Below, piece after piece: positions 21,206-31,164 of a DNA stretch of 64,000 bases. The notes below the pieces were generated by a model that worked only from the letters and a program-made list of their open reading frames with translations, searched no databases and was not told the origin of the DNA. Where the stretch lies: positions 5,825,515 through 5,889,514 of the forward strand of contig CM044961.1 in assembly GCA_024516035.1 (NCBI GenBank). Reading direction: 5' to 3'. The translations under genes and the position numbers were made by a program. This DNA is from Bactericera cockerelli (Eukaryota > Arthropoda > Insecta > Hemiptera > Triozidae). The stretch's first letter is position 1; every line of letters starts with the position of its first letter.

Positions 21206-21529
21206 AAAATCCTTATTTTTTCTCTGTTTTACTTCCAAGAAATTTCTAATGTTAGAAATCGGAAGTATTGTGTTCGTTTTTGTAAAAATAAAATAAAGAA
21301 ACATTTTTTTGCTCAATTTTTTTTCTTCATACATACTTCTGGACGTTTCATAACCATAACCTCCTCAGCAACTTTGGTTTTGTGTCCGTCTGTCTGTTAA
21401 CTACATGTTTTCTCTTTCTACCCAACATATTACTTATGTATCTCTCTCTTTTTTTCTCTTCGACATCTATATTTATGTCTCTCACTACAAAATCTTTCAT
21501 TCTCTCTCTTCACCATCTTTATATTTATA

Positions 21530-21748
21530 CAAGCGGGCTGTCGCCCGCTTTGCGGGCCGAGGCATGGCCGTGAAAGCAAAAAATCCTTTTTTGCCAATGG
21601 CAGGTGTTGTAAATCCCGTCTTATTGCACATCTAGACTATAAGACAAAGCTACCTGCCAAATTTCAGCTTCCTAGGACTTACGGTTTGGGCTGTAGAGCG
21701 ATGATCAGTCAGTGGTCAGTCAGTGACTTTGACATTTATATATTAAGA
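21530..21748 (-). mobile_element. Non-autonomous Helitron-like element, internally deleted
   Basis: Read on the minus strand it begins TCTTAATATATAAATGTC and ends in the hairpin GCGGGCGACAGCCCGC and then TTG, so the usual CTAG has become CTTG. The flanks are again A and T. It is 219 bp because a ~20 bp internal segment, present in the other two copies, is missing. Confidence 0.8.
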
Positions 21749-22039
21749 TCTATTTATCTCTCCCTCAATCCTTTCCTGTCTCTTTCTCTCTCACTCTGCA
21801 TTATCCATTATGGAGCTACATAATCTATCTCTCTCTCCAACATGCTTATCTATTTAATTTTAAAATTAATATTTATATGCACATGATATAAAAAAAATAA
21901 AAAAAATACCATCTCTGGGTATCAAAATCATTTCTCCTCTTCTTTTGAATAGCATCTGAATTTGATGAAACTTGACAACAAGAAAATCTTCTCAGGTTCT
22001 TGGTTTTGCTTTGAACTTTTCTTTTGAGTCTCATTCTTT

Positions 22040-22160
22040 TTTCACTCCCTTTTCCTTTCTCCCTCTCTATTTTTCTCTTTCGAAATTCTCTCTCGCTCTC
22101 TCTCTCTCTCTTTCCCTCTCTCTCTCTCTCTCTTTCTCTCTCTATCTTTCTCTCCCTCTT
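22040..22160. repeat. (TC)n-rich tract
   Basis: CT repeats are interrupted by TTTC units. The frames 21972-22169 and 22024-22221 are low-complexity. Confidence 0.85.
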
Positions 22161-22274
22161 GTCTTTTGAGTTTCATTCCTTCAACGTTGACAAAATATCT
22201 CCACTGAAAGACGACTGCTAATGATAGCTATCTGTCTTCCTCAATAGGAAAGGAGATTATTTGAAGATTCAGTA

Positions 22275-22385
22275 ATGAAGAGAGAGAGAGAGAGAAATAG
22301 ATTATGTACCTCTAAAATGGATGATGGAGAGAGAGAGATAAAGAGACACAAATAATTATGTTGGGGAGAGAGAGGGAGATAGTTG
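22275..22385. repeat. Short (GA)n blocks
   Basis: Three GA blocks are separated by ordinary sequence. Confidence 0.8.
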
Positions 22386-22477
22386 ATTGATTTATTGAAA
22401 CAATTACAAAAACACAATCCTATCGGAACTCTAAAAGAGTGCTTAGTTTCAGATACAACACTCATCTTATCGAAACT

Positions 22478-22575
22478 TTGTCGGTGGTTCAAGTCCCGGT
22501 TTTAGCGTAGACTTAGGAAAGCGAGTTTGACAAGTCGTGACTTCACGAAAGAGATTAACACAAATAAGATAATTA
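22478..22575 (+). mobile_element. Partial SINE, TAGCTTGATCGATAAGG family
   Basis: Only the B box (GGTGGTTCAAGTCCCGG), the body AAAGCGAGTTTGACAAG and the tail hairpin remain. Confidence 0.7.
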
Positions 22576-23164
22576 ATAAAAAAAACTTATCAATGACCTC
22601 TCAAAAAAGACAATAAAAAATAAGGGAAACACTTTTATTGCAAATTTAATGAGCAATTTTTGGGTTGATCATTGCAGATTGCATAATCATAATGTTTACC
22701 AGGCGCGCATACAATTTCAAATTATAAACAACGTTTAATTGTAACACGAAGAAGAAAGAAAGAGCAACTAATATCACCCAAAACATACAACGCATACCGT
22801 AATACACAAAAAAAGCCATTAAAAAATAGGAAAACACAGTTTTCTTGTAATTTTCATACTTTTCACCGCATGTTAATAAATATATACCTAAATAAAGACC
22901 ATAAGAACAGTTCTATCTTTGGTAATATTAAGGTATGTATGGGAAAACTCACAAAGAATTTCACAGAAACTTTACTGCTAACTAAAGGCAAAGAAAATAG
23001 ATTTTCATATTGTTTTAGAGTAGGGCTTTAGGTGATTTGTATGGCGTATGATATATCTTTCCCTTCTTTGATGTTAGTATGAAATCTGAAGAAAGGAGGT
23101 AAAACTTTAGGAGAGGGATGAATTTTATGGAGAGTGGAGCCAGAAAAGAATAATCTACAATTTG

Positions 23165-23400
23165 TTATTATGTATCTCTGAGCTACTGCCCGTAGACCAG
23201 AGATCCCAAGTTCGATCCGCGTTTGGAGCAGACTTTTCGAACAAAATTCTATTCCCTCCAAACACGTGAGGCTGGCATTTCCGGCCCTACCAAGGTTAAT
23301 GTCAGTAGCTGGTACGATTCCCAGCGAATGGAGGGTAACACCCCCGTCCTGATGAAGACGTTAAAAAGCAAATAGAATCGTTAGTGTTAGGAAGGGCATC
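23165..23400 (+). mobile_element. Core-domain SINE, CCTCCGTGGCGTAACGG family, 5' truncated
   Basis: GAGTTCGATCC-type B box, GAGCAGACTTTTCGAACAAA, ACACGTGAGGCTGGCATTTC and the core domain to GATGAAGACGTTAAAA are present. Confidence 0.7.
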
Positions 23401-23604
23401 CAGCCATAAAAACCGTGCTCCATCCTACCATCCTTATCCATGAAGTTGAACAATGCCAACCCCAATAGCAACATAAGCTAATATGGGATTAAAGAAAGGG
23501 AGATATACATGGTACCATATAATACTTCAATATAGTCCAAACAGAATAAAGGTAGATGACAAAATCCTTCATGAAAATATTTGTAAGTATACAAATTATA
23601 TATT

Positions 23605-23799
23605 TTATTAAACATAAAAAACATTACTCAGTACATCATCATTTGGGTGACAACCCAAAACACTTGCAGCATTGCCTCGTTGAACTGCAAGGCTTATCTG
23701 TTGCAGCAAATAATTTCCCGATCTTGGGTCTCCAGTCTTTTTTACAATGGATCTTTTTAGTTCTTCTAGCCATTGTTTAGCTTCTTTACAAATCATCAA
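23605..23799 (-). CDS. C-terminal fragment of an unrecognised protein family (VQRGNAASVLG)
   Basis: A 63-codon frame ends ..LLQQISLAVQRGNAASVLG.. and FYV then stop. The stop overlaps a poly(A) signal (TTTAATAAAA). A second copy at 54044-54169 is nearly identical over 41 residues, and a diverged third is at 48914-49102. The codons change while the peptide is kept between the diverged copies, which argues for selection on protein at some time. I do not recognise the family. It could be the last exon of a gene family or the end of a transposon ORF. The upstream part is absent, and an AAAG acceptor-like site lies just before the KEAKQW residues. Confidence 0.45.
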
Positions 23800-23927
23800 A
23801 CAAAATAAGTCATATCATCAGTGGAATAAATTTCCATTAAAAAAACAAAAACGAAAAAAAAACAAACAAAAAAACGTATAAGTTCGAACTTTAAAACAAA
23901 AAATAATCTAGAATAGAGTAGAATAAT

Positions 23928-24172
23928 AATAATATCGCCTTATTTATACCTTATTTATACGCCTTATTTATACTTTATAATAATAATATCGCCGATTAGG
24001 ACTATTAAGTCGAATTATTCCAGCAGTGAGCCCAAGACGCATTATTATGTGGTGAAAATCCCAAATGGGAGGATAACTTGTCATGTCTCGGCTGGGTTTC
24101 AAACCCGATACCTCTGCAAACTTTGGATTCACAGAGTGCCTCTGAGTTAATCACTGAGCTACCGGGACAAAA
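23928..24172 (-). mobile_element. SINE of the GTAGCTCAGNGGTAAAGG family
   Basis: This is the same family as the pair at 13962-14697, with a duplicated AAGGCGATAT tail and a diverged head. Confidence 0.75.
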
Positions 24173-24174
24173 TA

Positions 24175-25340
24175 AGTTACATCATCATATTTTAACTACA
24201 AGGTCCGCCATTGATTATGAACCATGTTGAATTGCCTTTCACAACCGGAGTTTCAAAATGATTTTTTTCTTTGAATGCTAGAAAACAAAATGCCAATTAT
24301 TTTAATACTCACTAATTCACGTTTTACAATCACAATGAAGATGCAGTCTTGGCCTTGATGCAGAATGCATTATTTCAGACATTCTCTCAAGCTGTGCATC
24401 ACGTTTTCTAAAACTAACTATTTTTACCGTTATATAAGCACTGTAGTTTCTGGGAGGCGTTCTCCCGCGAAACGCTCCATTCACTTGATGTCTTTGGGGA
24501 TTACATTTATATATTGTGTTCTTGATTTAGGTAAACACCAAAAAAACCCTAACCAAAAAAAACAAGAACTCAAAGATACTATTCGACCTGGAAAGCAATG
24601 CTAACCTCGAATACACGTATATGTTGTTAAACGCGATGTCTAACTTAAGAGAAAGTCTGGGCTCTGAATTACTCGTATTTATATTAAGACTTTTGTCGTA
24701 ATATCTTCGTGATATGATCTTCAAAAAGTGAAGGGAGTGTGATAATAGTATGCAATTTTGTAAATATAGAAATTTCAAAATGTTCCGCGATCATAGCGGA
24801 CCCTGTACAAAAATACTCTAAAATAGCGAACGATTCCCTATTTGAAAAAGAAAATCTTATCCTTAGGCATATTCGAAAAACGTACTCAAAATAATGTGGA
24901 CTCTTAATTATTGCAGATTCAAAATAATGCGGACTCGTAATTGCGGACTCAGAATAATGCTGACTCGTAATTGCAAACTCAGTGGTTCTAGTCACGAGTA
25001 TGGCAAATTTTAGTAAGTTAAATTTCAGTATTTTGACATCATCGTTCTATTTAACACAAATATTGTGATCTCAATTTAGGACTTTTGAAAGAAACAAATA
25101 TTTTTAGTCAATCATTAAAAAATAAGTAAAGTATATTTAATATATTTATAATATGATGCATCCTGTATATAATGAGGAAAGGTTCACAGAACTCTGAAGT
25201 GGGTGATTTATTGAAATTGGGTATTACTTTCAAGTAGAAGCAACACTTCATGCATTATTCAATGCTTCATTCAATAAATAATTTGTGACTTTGACATTTC
25301 ACAAATTATTCAATGGGAAGCAAAGCTGAGGAGAATACAT
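24175..25340. other. Unassigned DNA with a short tandem repeat
   Basis: No gene is seen. At 24885-24985 the phrase ATGCGGACTCGTAATTGC repeats about three times with changes. The overlapping 103-codon minus frame is repeat-derived. Confidence 0.45.
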
Positions 25341-25379
25341 TTGTATCAATTATTTATATCAACAGAGCGACTTTCAATG

Positions 25380-25690
25380 TCTTGAGTCGTGTTGACTCAG
25401 CCCGTAAACGGGAAAAAGTGTGTAACTTCTCGTCCATAAGACAGAAGACATACTACAGGATGAGTAATCTACAACACAGACCACCAATGTCTATAGCTAC
25501 TGTTTCATGGCCACAAAAAAAGTTATTATTATACTACACTTTATTAAGAAATACATAATGTACAAAGAGATAATTACAATATTATTAAACAAATTTGGAA
25601 ACAATATAAAAGGAAAACAGAAAATTAAGTGATCAAATACAGACAGACGTCCTAACTAACGGGCGGGGTTATTGCCTTTAGCAATTTCTC
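25380..25690 (+). mobile_element. Two SINE or retroelement tail fragments
   Basis: 25380-25510 carries the GCACGAATAGCTCAGTGG family body (CATACTACAGGATGAGTAAT, TTTCATGGCCAC). 25525-25690 carries ACACTTTATTAAGAAATACA through CGGGCGGGGTTATTGCC. Confidence 0.6.
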
Positions 25691-25799
25691 CAACATTAAA
25701 GTATGATTCCTTTTGTGGAGATGCACAAGATTTCTTCACAATTTTTGTGGACAACCTTTTGAGAACAGCTGTCTTGGAGTCGGGCAAACAGAACAGAGA

Positions 25800-26090
25800 G
25801 GGATAGAGAGAGAGAGAGAGAGAAAGAATAGAGATAGGGGTCATGGGGGCAGACGAGAGGGGGCGACGACTAGCTTTCGACAGAAGAGCAGAAGTGGGTG
25901 AGGCTTTCGAAAGCTAGGGGGGTTGAGGGGGTGTGTGTAGGGTTGAAGGGGGGGGGGGGTAATAGTCAGTCGGGACAAACCGGCGCCGCCGGGTTGTTAT
26001 TTTTTTTTACTCGGAATTTTTCTATTTAGAAGAGCACAGAACGTATGACGGGGGGAGGGGGGGAGGGGGGGCGACGCTGATGGCTGATGA
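25800..26090. repeat. (GA)n and G-rich tracts
   Basis: (GA)n lies near 25806-25826. Long G-runs at 25950-25964 and 26050-26072 could form G-quadruplexes. Confidence 0.7.
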
Positions 26091-26149
26091 TAGCACGGAA
26101 CGCCATCGTAAGTGTGTGTTCTTTTGAGAGAGTAGGAGAGTTACTTCTT

Positions 26150-26475
26150 GAGAAGGACAGAGAGAGAGAGAGTTACCTCTGGAGAAGGAGAGAGAGAGAG
26201 AGAGAGTTACCTCTGGAGAAGGAGAGAGAGAGAGAGAGAGTTACCTCTGGAGAAGGAGAGAGAGAGAGAGAGAGTTACCTCTGGAGAAGGAGAGAGAGAG
26301 TTACCTCTGGAGAAGGAGAGAGAGAGTTACCTCTGGAGAAGGAGAGAGAGAGTTACCTCTGGAGAAGGAGAGAGAGAGAGAGAGTTACCTCTGGAGAAGG
26401 AGAGAGAGAGTTACCTCTGGAGAAGGAGAGAGAGAGAGAGAGTCACCTCTGGAGGAGGAGAGAGAGAGAGACGGG
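26150..26475. repeat. (GA)n minisatellite with GTTACCTCTGGAGAAGG spacer, ~12 units
   Basis: Each unit is AGAGTTACCTCTGGAGAAGG plus 6 to 14 bp of GA. Unit length therefore steps in 2-bp increments, by dinucleotide slippage. Two overlapping plus frames (139 and 110 codons) read Glu/Arg and SYLWRR-like repeats and are by-products. Confidence 0.9.
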
Positions 26476-26832
26476 GTTAAGTGGCAGAGAATGCCTAAGG
26501 CATTAACTTTTCTCTGGAATTGTACTCCAGAAACATTTTTTTTTTTTTAATCAAGCAAAATGCACGTTTTGCAACGCCAATAAAAACAAAACGAGCGTCA
26601 TTTTATTAGTAATTGTGTTGATGATTGTTTTGTAAGAGGTATCCAAGTTTTCAAGAGATTTGATCCTAATCCCCCCTCCCTAGAACCACCGTCTCTATGT
26701 CAAAAGAAAAAATACAAAAAAAAACACGAGGGACAAATTCTTAAATTAGATATAAACAAAGCAGGATTAAATCCAGAATAAGTCAGACCCTCTCTCAAGT
26801 TTGAGTTTCAACAAATCACAGCATACTATATG

Positions 26833-27308
26833 CCGAATTGAGGGCGGACTGGCTCATCCTAAATTTAATCCCATTTTATAATCATTCGGGCATTAACCTA
26901 CCCGCACTTTTTCCTTCTATCCTGATATATTTTCTTTACTTTAGAATCTTCGGCAAAGTAATCCGTCAGAAAACTTTGTTTTCAACTTACTAATCACATC
27001 GCTTCTCCCAAAACAGTCAGTTAACACACTTTGAAGTATTTCTCTTAATCACTCATCTACTCTGCGACAAATCCCGAATTAAGAACGGACTGGCTCATCC
27101 TAAATTTAATCCCATTTTATAATCATTCGGGCATTAAGCTACCCGCACTTTTTCCTTCTATCCTGATATATTTTCTTTACTTTAGAATTTTCGGCAAAGT
27201 AATCCGTCAGAAAACTTTGTTTTCAACTTACTAATCACATCGCTTCTCCCAAAACAGTCAGTTAACACACTTTGAAGTATTTCTCTTAATCACTCATCTA
27301 CTCTGCGA
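26833..27308. repeat. Two-copy tandem duplication, period 241 bp
   Basis: The segments 26833-27073 and 27074-27308 both begin CCGAATT and contain ACTGGCTCATCCTAAATTTA and CAGTCAGTTAACACACTTTG. They differ at only a few positions. No open frame spans them. Confidence 0.9.
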
Positions 27309-27399
27309 GATTTGCAATCAACTTAATTAGGTGCTTAAACGTTGAAAAAAATGGGAGGGGGAGGGTAGAAAATTATCAGAAAACCAACAGGGAATTCTT

Positions 27400-27808
27400 A
27401 TTATTATTTTACACTTTATTAATAAGGACATAATTTATATACAACACAGATACTTACAAATTAATGTACACTATAAGAAGAAGTAAAAAGAGAAAATAAT
27501 AAAGAATTAATAAATAAATACAATCATTATCACTAAAGGACGGGGTTATTGCCTTTGGCAATCTCTTCCACCCACGGAATCAGAGTGTTCAGTAAAAAAA
27601 TCCTTATAATTGAGAGTAAGGACTATAAGAGTGAAGGAACTCTTTAGTGTCAATAAACAGAAGAAGTTATCATTTTTGTGTTAATCACTCTCATAATTTC
27701 ATAACTAGTCAAACTAGCTTTACTAAATCTACGTTGAAACCGGCACTTGAACCACCGACCTCCAGGTTACAAGTCCGCCGTCTTATCGATCAAGCTACTG
27801 AGGTCGGT
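27400..27808 (-). mobile_element. Retroelement tail fragment followed by a SINE
   Basis: 27400-27580 holds ACACTTTATTAATAAGGACA through GGACGGGGTTATTGCCTTTG. 27669-27808 is a minus-orientation TAGCTTGATCGATAAGG SINE with the B box complement and tail hairpin. Confidence 0.7.
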
Positions 27809-28159
27809 TGCAGCATAAACAGATTATTGAACTGTATAATTAGATAATTTCTATGATTTCTTTTGAAGAAAGAATTTCCTTTCCATTTTTATTATTTTTA
27901 AATTTTTCATTACTTAAATGTAGTACCGCTAACATGTGGTGGAGATGTGTGGTACACGTCTTTATGTTGGTGGATAATAAAAAAGTTTGTCCTAGAAAAC
28001 AATTTGGCTTGCAACATATATATTATACTTCTATATGTATAGAGGAAGAAGGCATCTCTTTTGTCAGCATACTCCAAGATGACTTTTTATTATTGACAGC
28101 TTGATTGCTCGGGATTTTGAAGGGGAAGGAAAAGAGAAAAAAAATGAAGAGATGTAGAA

Positions 28160-28191
28160 AATGTAGAGAGAGAGAGAGAGAGCGAGAGCGA

Positions 28192-28232
<41 letters not shown>

Positions 28233-28510
28233 AGGGAGAACAAGAGAATGACAAAGGGGAGGGAAGAAAAAGAAAGAGTGAGAGGGGTTTAAAAGGGAAA
28301 GAGAGAGGGAGAACGAGAGAAAGAAAGAGAGATAGGAGGAAGAGGAGGAAAAAAGAAAAAGAAACATACAGAAAAAGAGAGTGAGGGAGAGAGATACAGA
28401 AATAAAGACGGAGAGAGAGACAAGCAGATAGGGGGGAACAGAGAGAAATAAAAAAGGAGATACATAGACAAACCGTGAGTGAGAGAGAGAGAGAGAGAGA
28501 GAGAACAATG
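28160..28510. repeat. Polypurine (GA)n tract
   Basis: About 350 bp of nearly pure purine lies on the plus strand. The 161-codon minus frame here is a Ser/Leu/Phe artefact. Confidence 0.9.
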
Positions 28511-28549
28511 GCCGCAGGAATAAAGCTAAATCACATCAGCGTAAGAATT

Positions 28550-28720
28550 TTCATGCCATGTGAGAATGGGGGGACAGGGAGGTGTGAGGAGGGGGCGAAA
28601 GATAATGAAGGGGGAGAATAGGGATGATTAGGGGGAGAAATGGTGGGAGAATGATGCGGGGGGGGTTGGTGGGAGAATGACGAGGGACGGAGTAGGAGGA
28701 GAAATAGAACGAGATTATAT
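28550..28720. repeat. G-rich GGGGGAGAA repeats
   Basis: Irregular repeats of GGGGGAGAATG and GGTGGGAGAATGA occur on the plus strand. Confidence 0.6.
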
Positions 28721-28884
28721 ATTGCAATTATAATAAATTGATTCTATGGAAAAGATGGAAATGATTGAATCTAGCGAGAAACTAGGGAGCTCTCATCAGT
28801 AATGTAGTCAGGAAGCAAAAGGAAGCATGTTGTCAAGTAGATGATGAAGTTAGTGAATGCAGAAAAAAATAGATGTGTATAATG

Positions 28885-29305
28885 AGAGACAAACATAAGT
28901 ACACACACGCAAAGTTACGCAAACATTCACACACACGCAAACACATGCAAACTTAACACGCACACACACTATATCTCTACCTCACCCACGCACATAAACA
29001 CACACACTCTATCTCTCTTACACGCACATACCCTCTATCTCTCTTACACCCATACAAATCACACAACACACGTAGACATCACACGCACACACATATCCAT
29101 ATGACGAAAAAACAATATTTCCGAGAGGTTTGTTATGAGTGTGCACGTGGAGTCCATACTCATAATACACACTCACATCAAACACACATCACACACACAC
29201 CCATGTGAGAGAGAGAGAGGAAGAGTATGTGTCTGTGAGAGAGAGAGAGAGAGGGAGAGAGGAAGTGTATGTGTGTGAGAGAGAGAAGGAGAGAGAGAGA
29301 GAAGG
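28885..29305. repeat. (CA)n-like region then (GA)n
   Basis: Degenerate ACACACGCA repeats run to ~29200 and switch to GA blocks with GTGTATGTGTGTGAG. Confidence 0.8.
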
Positions 29306-29645
29306 AACGTCATGACTTTGTTAGAGTGTTCTCTAAATTTATTTTCTGGAACAATAATGTCCTTAAAACCAAGTAATATTTTGTGCCAAACAAAAGACAC
29401 CATTGTTACGAAGGTTTGGATTAGAGTTGATAGAGAAGAGCAACTACAGAAGAGGTACGAGGGTCTTACCTTTTTTAATAAAGATACATCTTATAAATCA
29501 AATAGTCTAGCAGGGGACATTGAAGAGTGAAAGTAGGAGTGCCAGAACCAACCATGTGGAAGGGGTTGACCAGTGTCGACCCTAAGGTTGGCTTGGGAAA
29601 AGGTAGAGGGAAAGAAGAAATCATATGTTTAGAACAAATCGACTT

Positions 29646-29905
29646 TCCAGCCTCCGTGGCGAAACGGTTGTGACTACTGTCCGTAGCCCAAAGATCCTGA
29701 GTTCGATCCCCGGTCGAAGCAGACTTTTCACACAAAAAATTCTGTTTCCTCCGTACGTGTAAGGCTGGCATTTCCGGCCTGGGTGAGCTTAATGTGGTTA
29801 GCTGGTACGATTCAGGACGTTAAATCAAATAGAATCGTTGGCTTTATGAAGGGCAGCCGTAAAAAATGTGCCAAAACAATCAAACTCAACCATGAGGTTG
29901 AATAA
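29646..29905 (+). mobile_element. Core-domain SINE, CCTCCGTGGCGTAACGG family
   Basis: The head GCCTCCGTGGCGAAACGGTT, ATCCTGAGTTCGATCCCCGG, GCAGACTTTTCACACAAAAA and the core start are present. The core is shortened before GGACGTTAAATCAAATAGAA. Confidence 0.8.
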
Positions 29906-30059
29906 CGTCGACCCTACTTGAGCGGGATAAGACAGAGTAAAAGAAGAAGAACAGGAGGACTTTAAATAGAGAAAAGACCATTAGACCAGGGTCTAGCTAG
30001 AGGACTGTAAACAGAGAACAGACTAGCCAACCCTAAACAAGCCAGGCTAGCTTCCAGTT

Positions 30060-30260
30060 TCCTAACGGTTTAATGGCTTTAAAAGAAATAGGTCAAGGCT
30101 CTCATGGTTGATCATACATAGAAATATGTGGTTCAGGACGAGCCAACTTTCCAAGCCAACTGAAGTTGAATGAAGATTATCACTCCCCCGCTGTAGCCAA
30201 GCTGGCTACAACAACAATTACATACAAATGAAATTGTGTACACTAAAGTACAACTATACG
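30060..30260. mobile_element. CTACAGCTGGGGGAGTGATG repeat fragment
   Basis: Plus-strand pieces such as AGCCAACTTTCCAAGCC and ACTCCCCCGCTGTAGCCAAG match copies near 14165, 49735, 52498, 57140 and 62610. Confidence 0.55.
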
Positions 30261-30489
30261 GTACAGGGTGGAAAAATCTGTACTCTATGTCTCTGTGTCT
30301 GTTAAATTTAAAATCTCATGAAAAAAATATGATTATAATATTATGATGAAAAATAAAATAAACATACAAGAAAAAATATGAAATCTTGTAAAAAAATGTA
30401 CCTATTATACGTACATAAGCATATCATATAGACGCACAAATACTGCAGTTCTACTATCTCTAAAAATACATTCTTCTTCTTCTTTTACT

Positions 30490-30836
30490 CTCTCACTCTG
30501 TCTTATGCCTCTCAAGAAGGGTTGACGTTGTATAACCTCATGAATGAGGTTGGTTGGTTTTGGCACATTTTTTACGACTGGGTGCCCTTCCTAACGCCAA
30601 CGATTTTATTTCATTTAATGTCCTGGATTAGGACGGGGGTTTTACCCTCCATTCGCTGGGAATTGTACCAGCTACCCACATTGACCTCACCCGGCCTGGG
30701 TAGGGACGGAAATGCCAGCCTCACATGTACGGAGGGAATAGAATTTTCTGTGTGAAAAGTCTGCTCCGACCGGGGATCGAACTCAGGATTTTTGGACTAC
30801 GGACAGTAGTCACAACTGTTACGCCACGGAGGCTGG
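30490..30836 (-). mobile_element. Core-domain SINE, CCTCCGTGGCGTAACGG family, near full length
   Basis: Read on the minus strand the copy runs from GCCTCCGTGGCGTAACAGTT through GAGTTCGATCCCCGGTCGG, GCAGACTTTTCACACAGAAA, the full core domain and AGGACATTAAATGAAATAAA. It is the best-preserved long copy of this family here, with a further ~100 bp 3' segment on the low-coordinate side. Confidence 0.85.
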
Positions 30837-31164
30837 CATCTCTAAAAATACATAGCTATAGATAATATAATTATATAGAAAATGTAATAAATTATTATAC
30901 TGTTTGAGCATAAAGTCTCACTCATCCCAAGTTAAGTATCTCGAGATCCTCTCAAGATATCGACAAGCTTTAAAATACGATTTGCCTAATTATACATTAT
31001 TCGGCAATTTTGATGAGTTATTGCATTTTTTTATTATATTTTTCATTTTAACTTGTTATCACGGTTAACCTATTTTTTTAAATTGCATTTATTATTCTTG
31101 AGCGGATTTCTGGCGCGCCGCCCCGCCAAAATGACTATGAAACCGCTCGTCGATATCTTATTAT

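Noticed and set aside
26087..26506. 139- and 110-codon repeat proteins
   Set aside because: Both frames read the same minisatellite. The frame stays open only because unit lengths vary without creating stops. There is no splice or start context.
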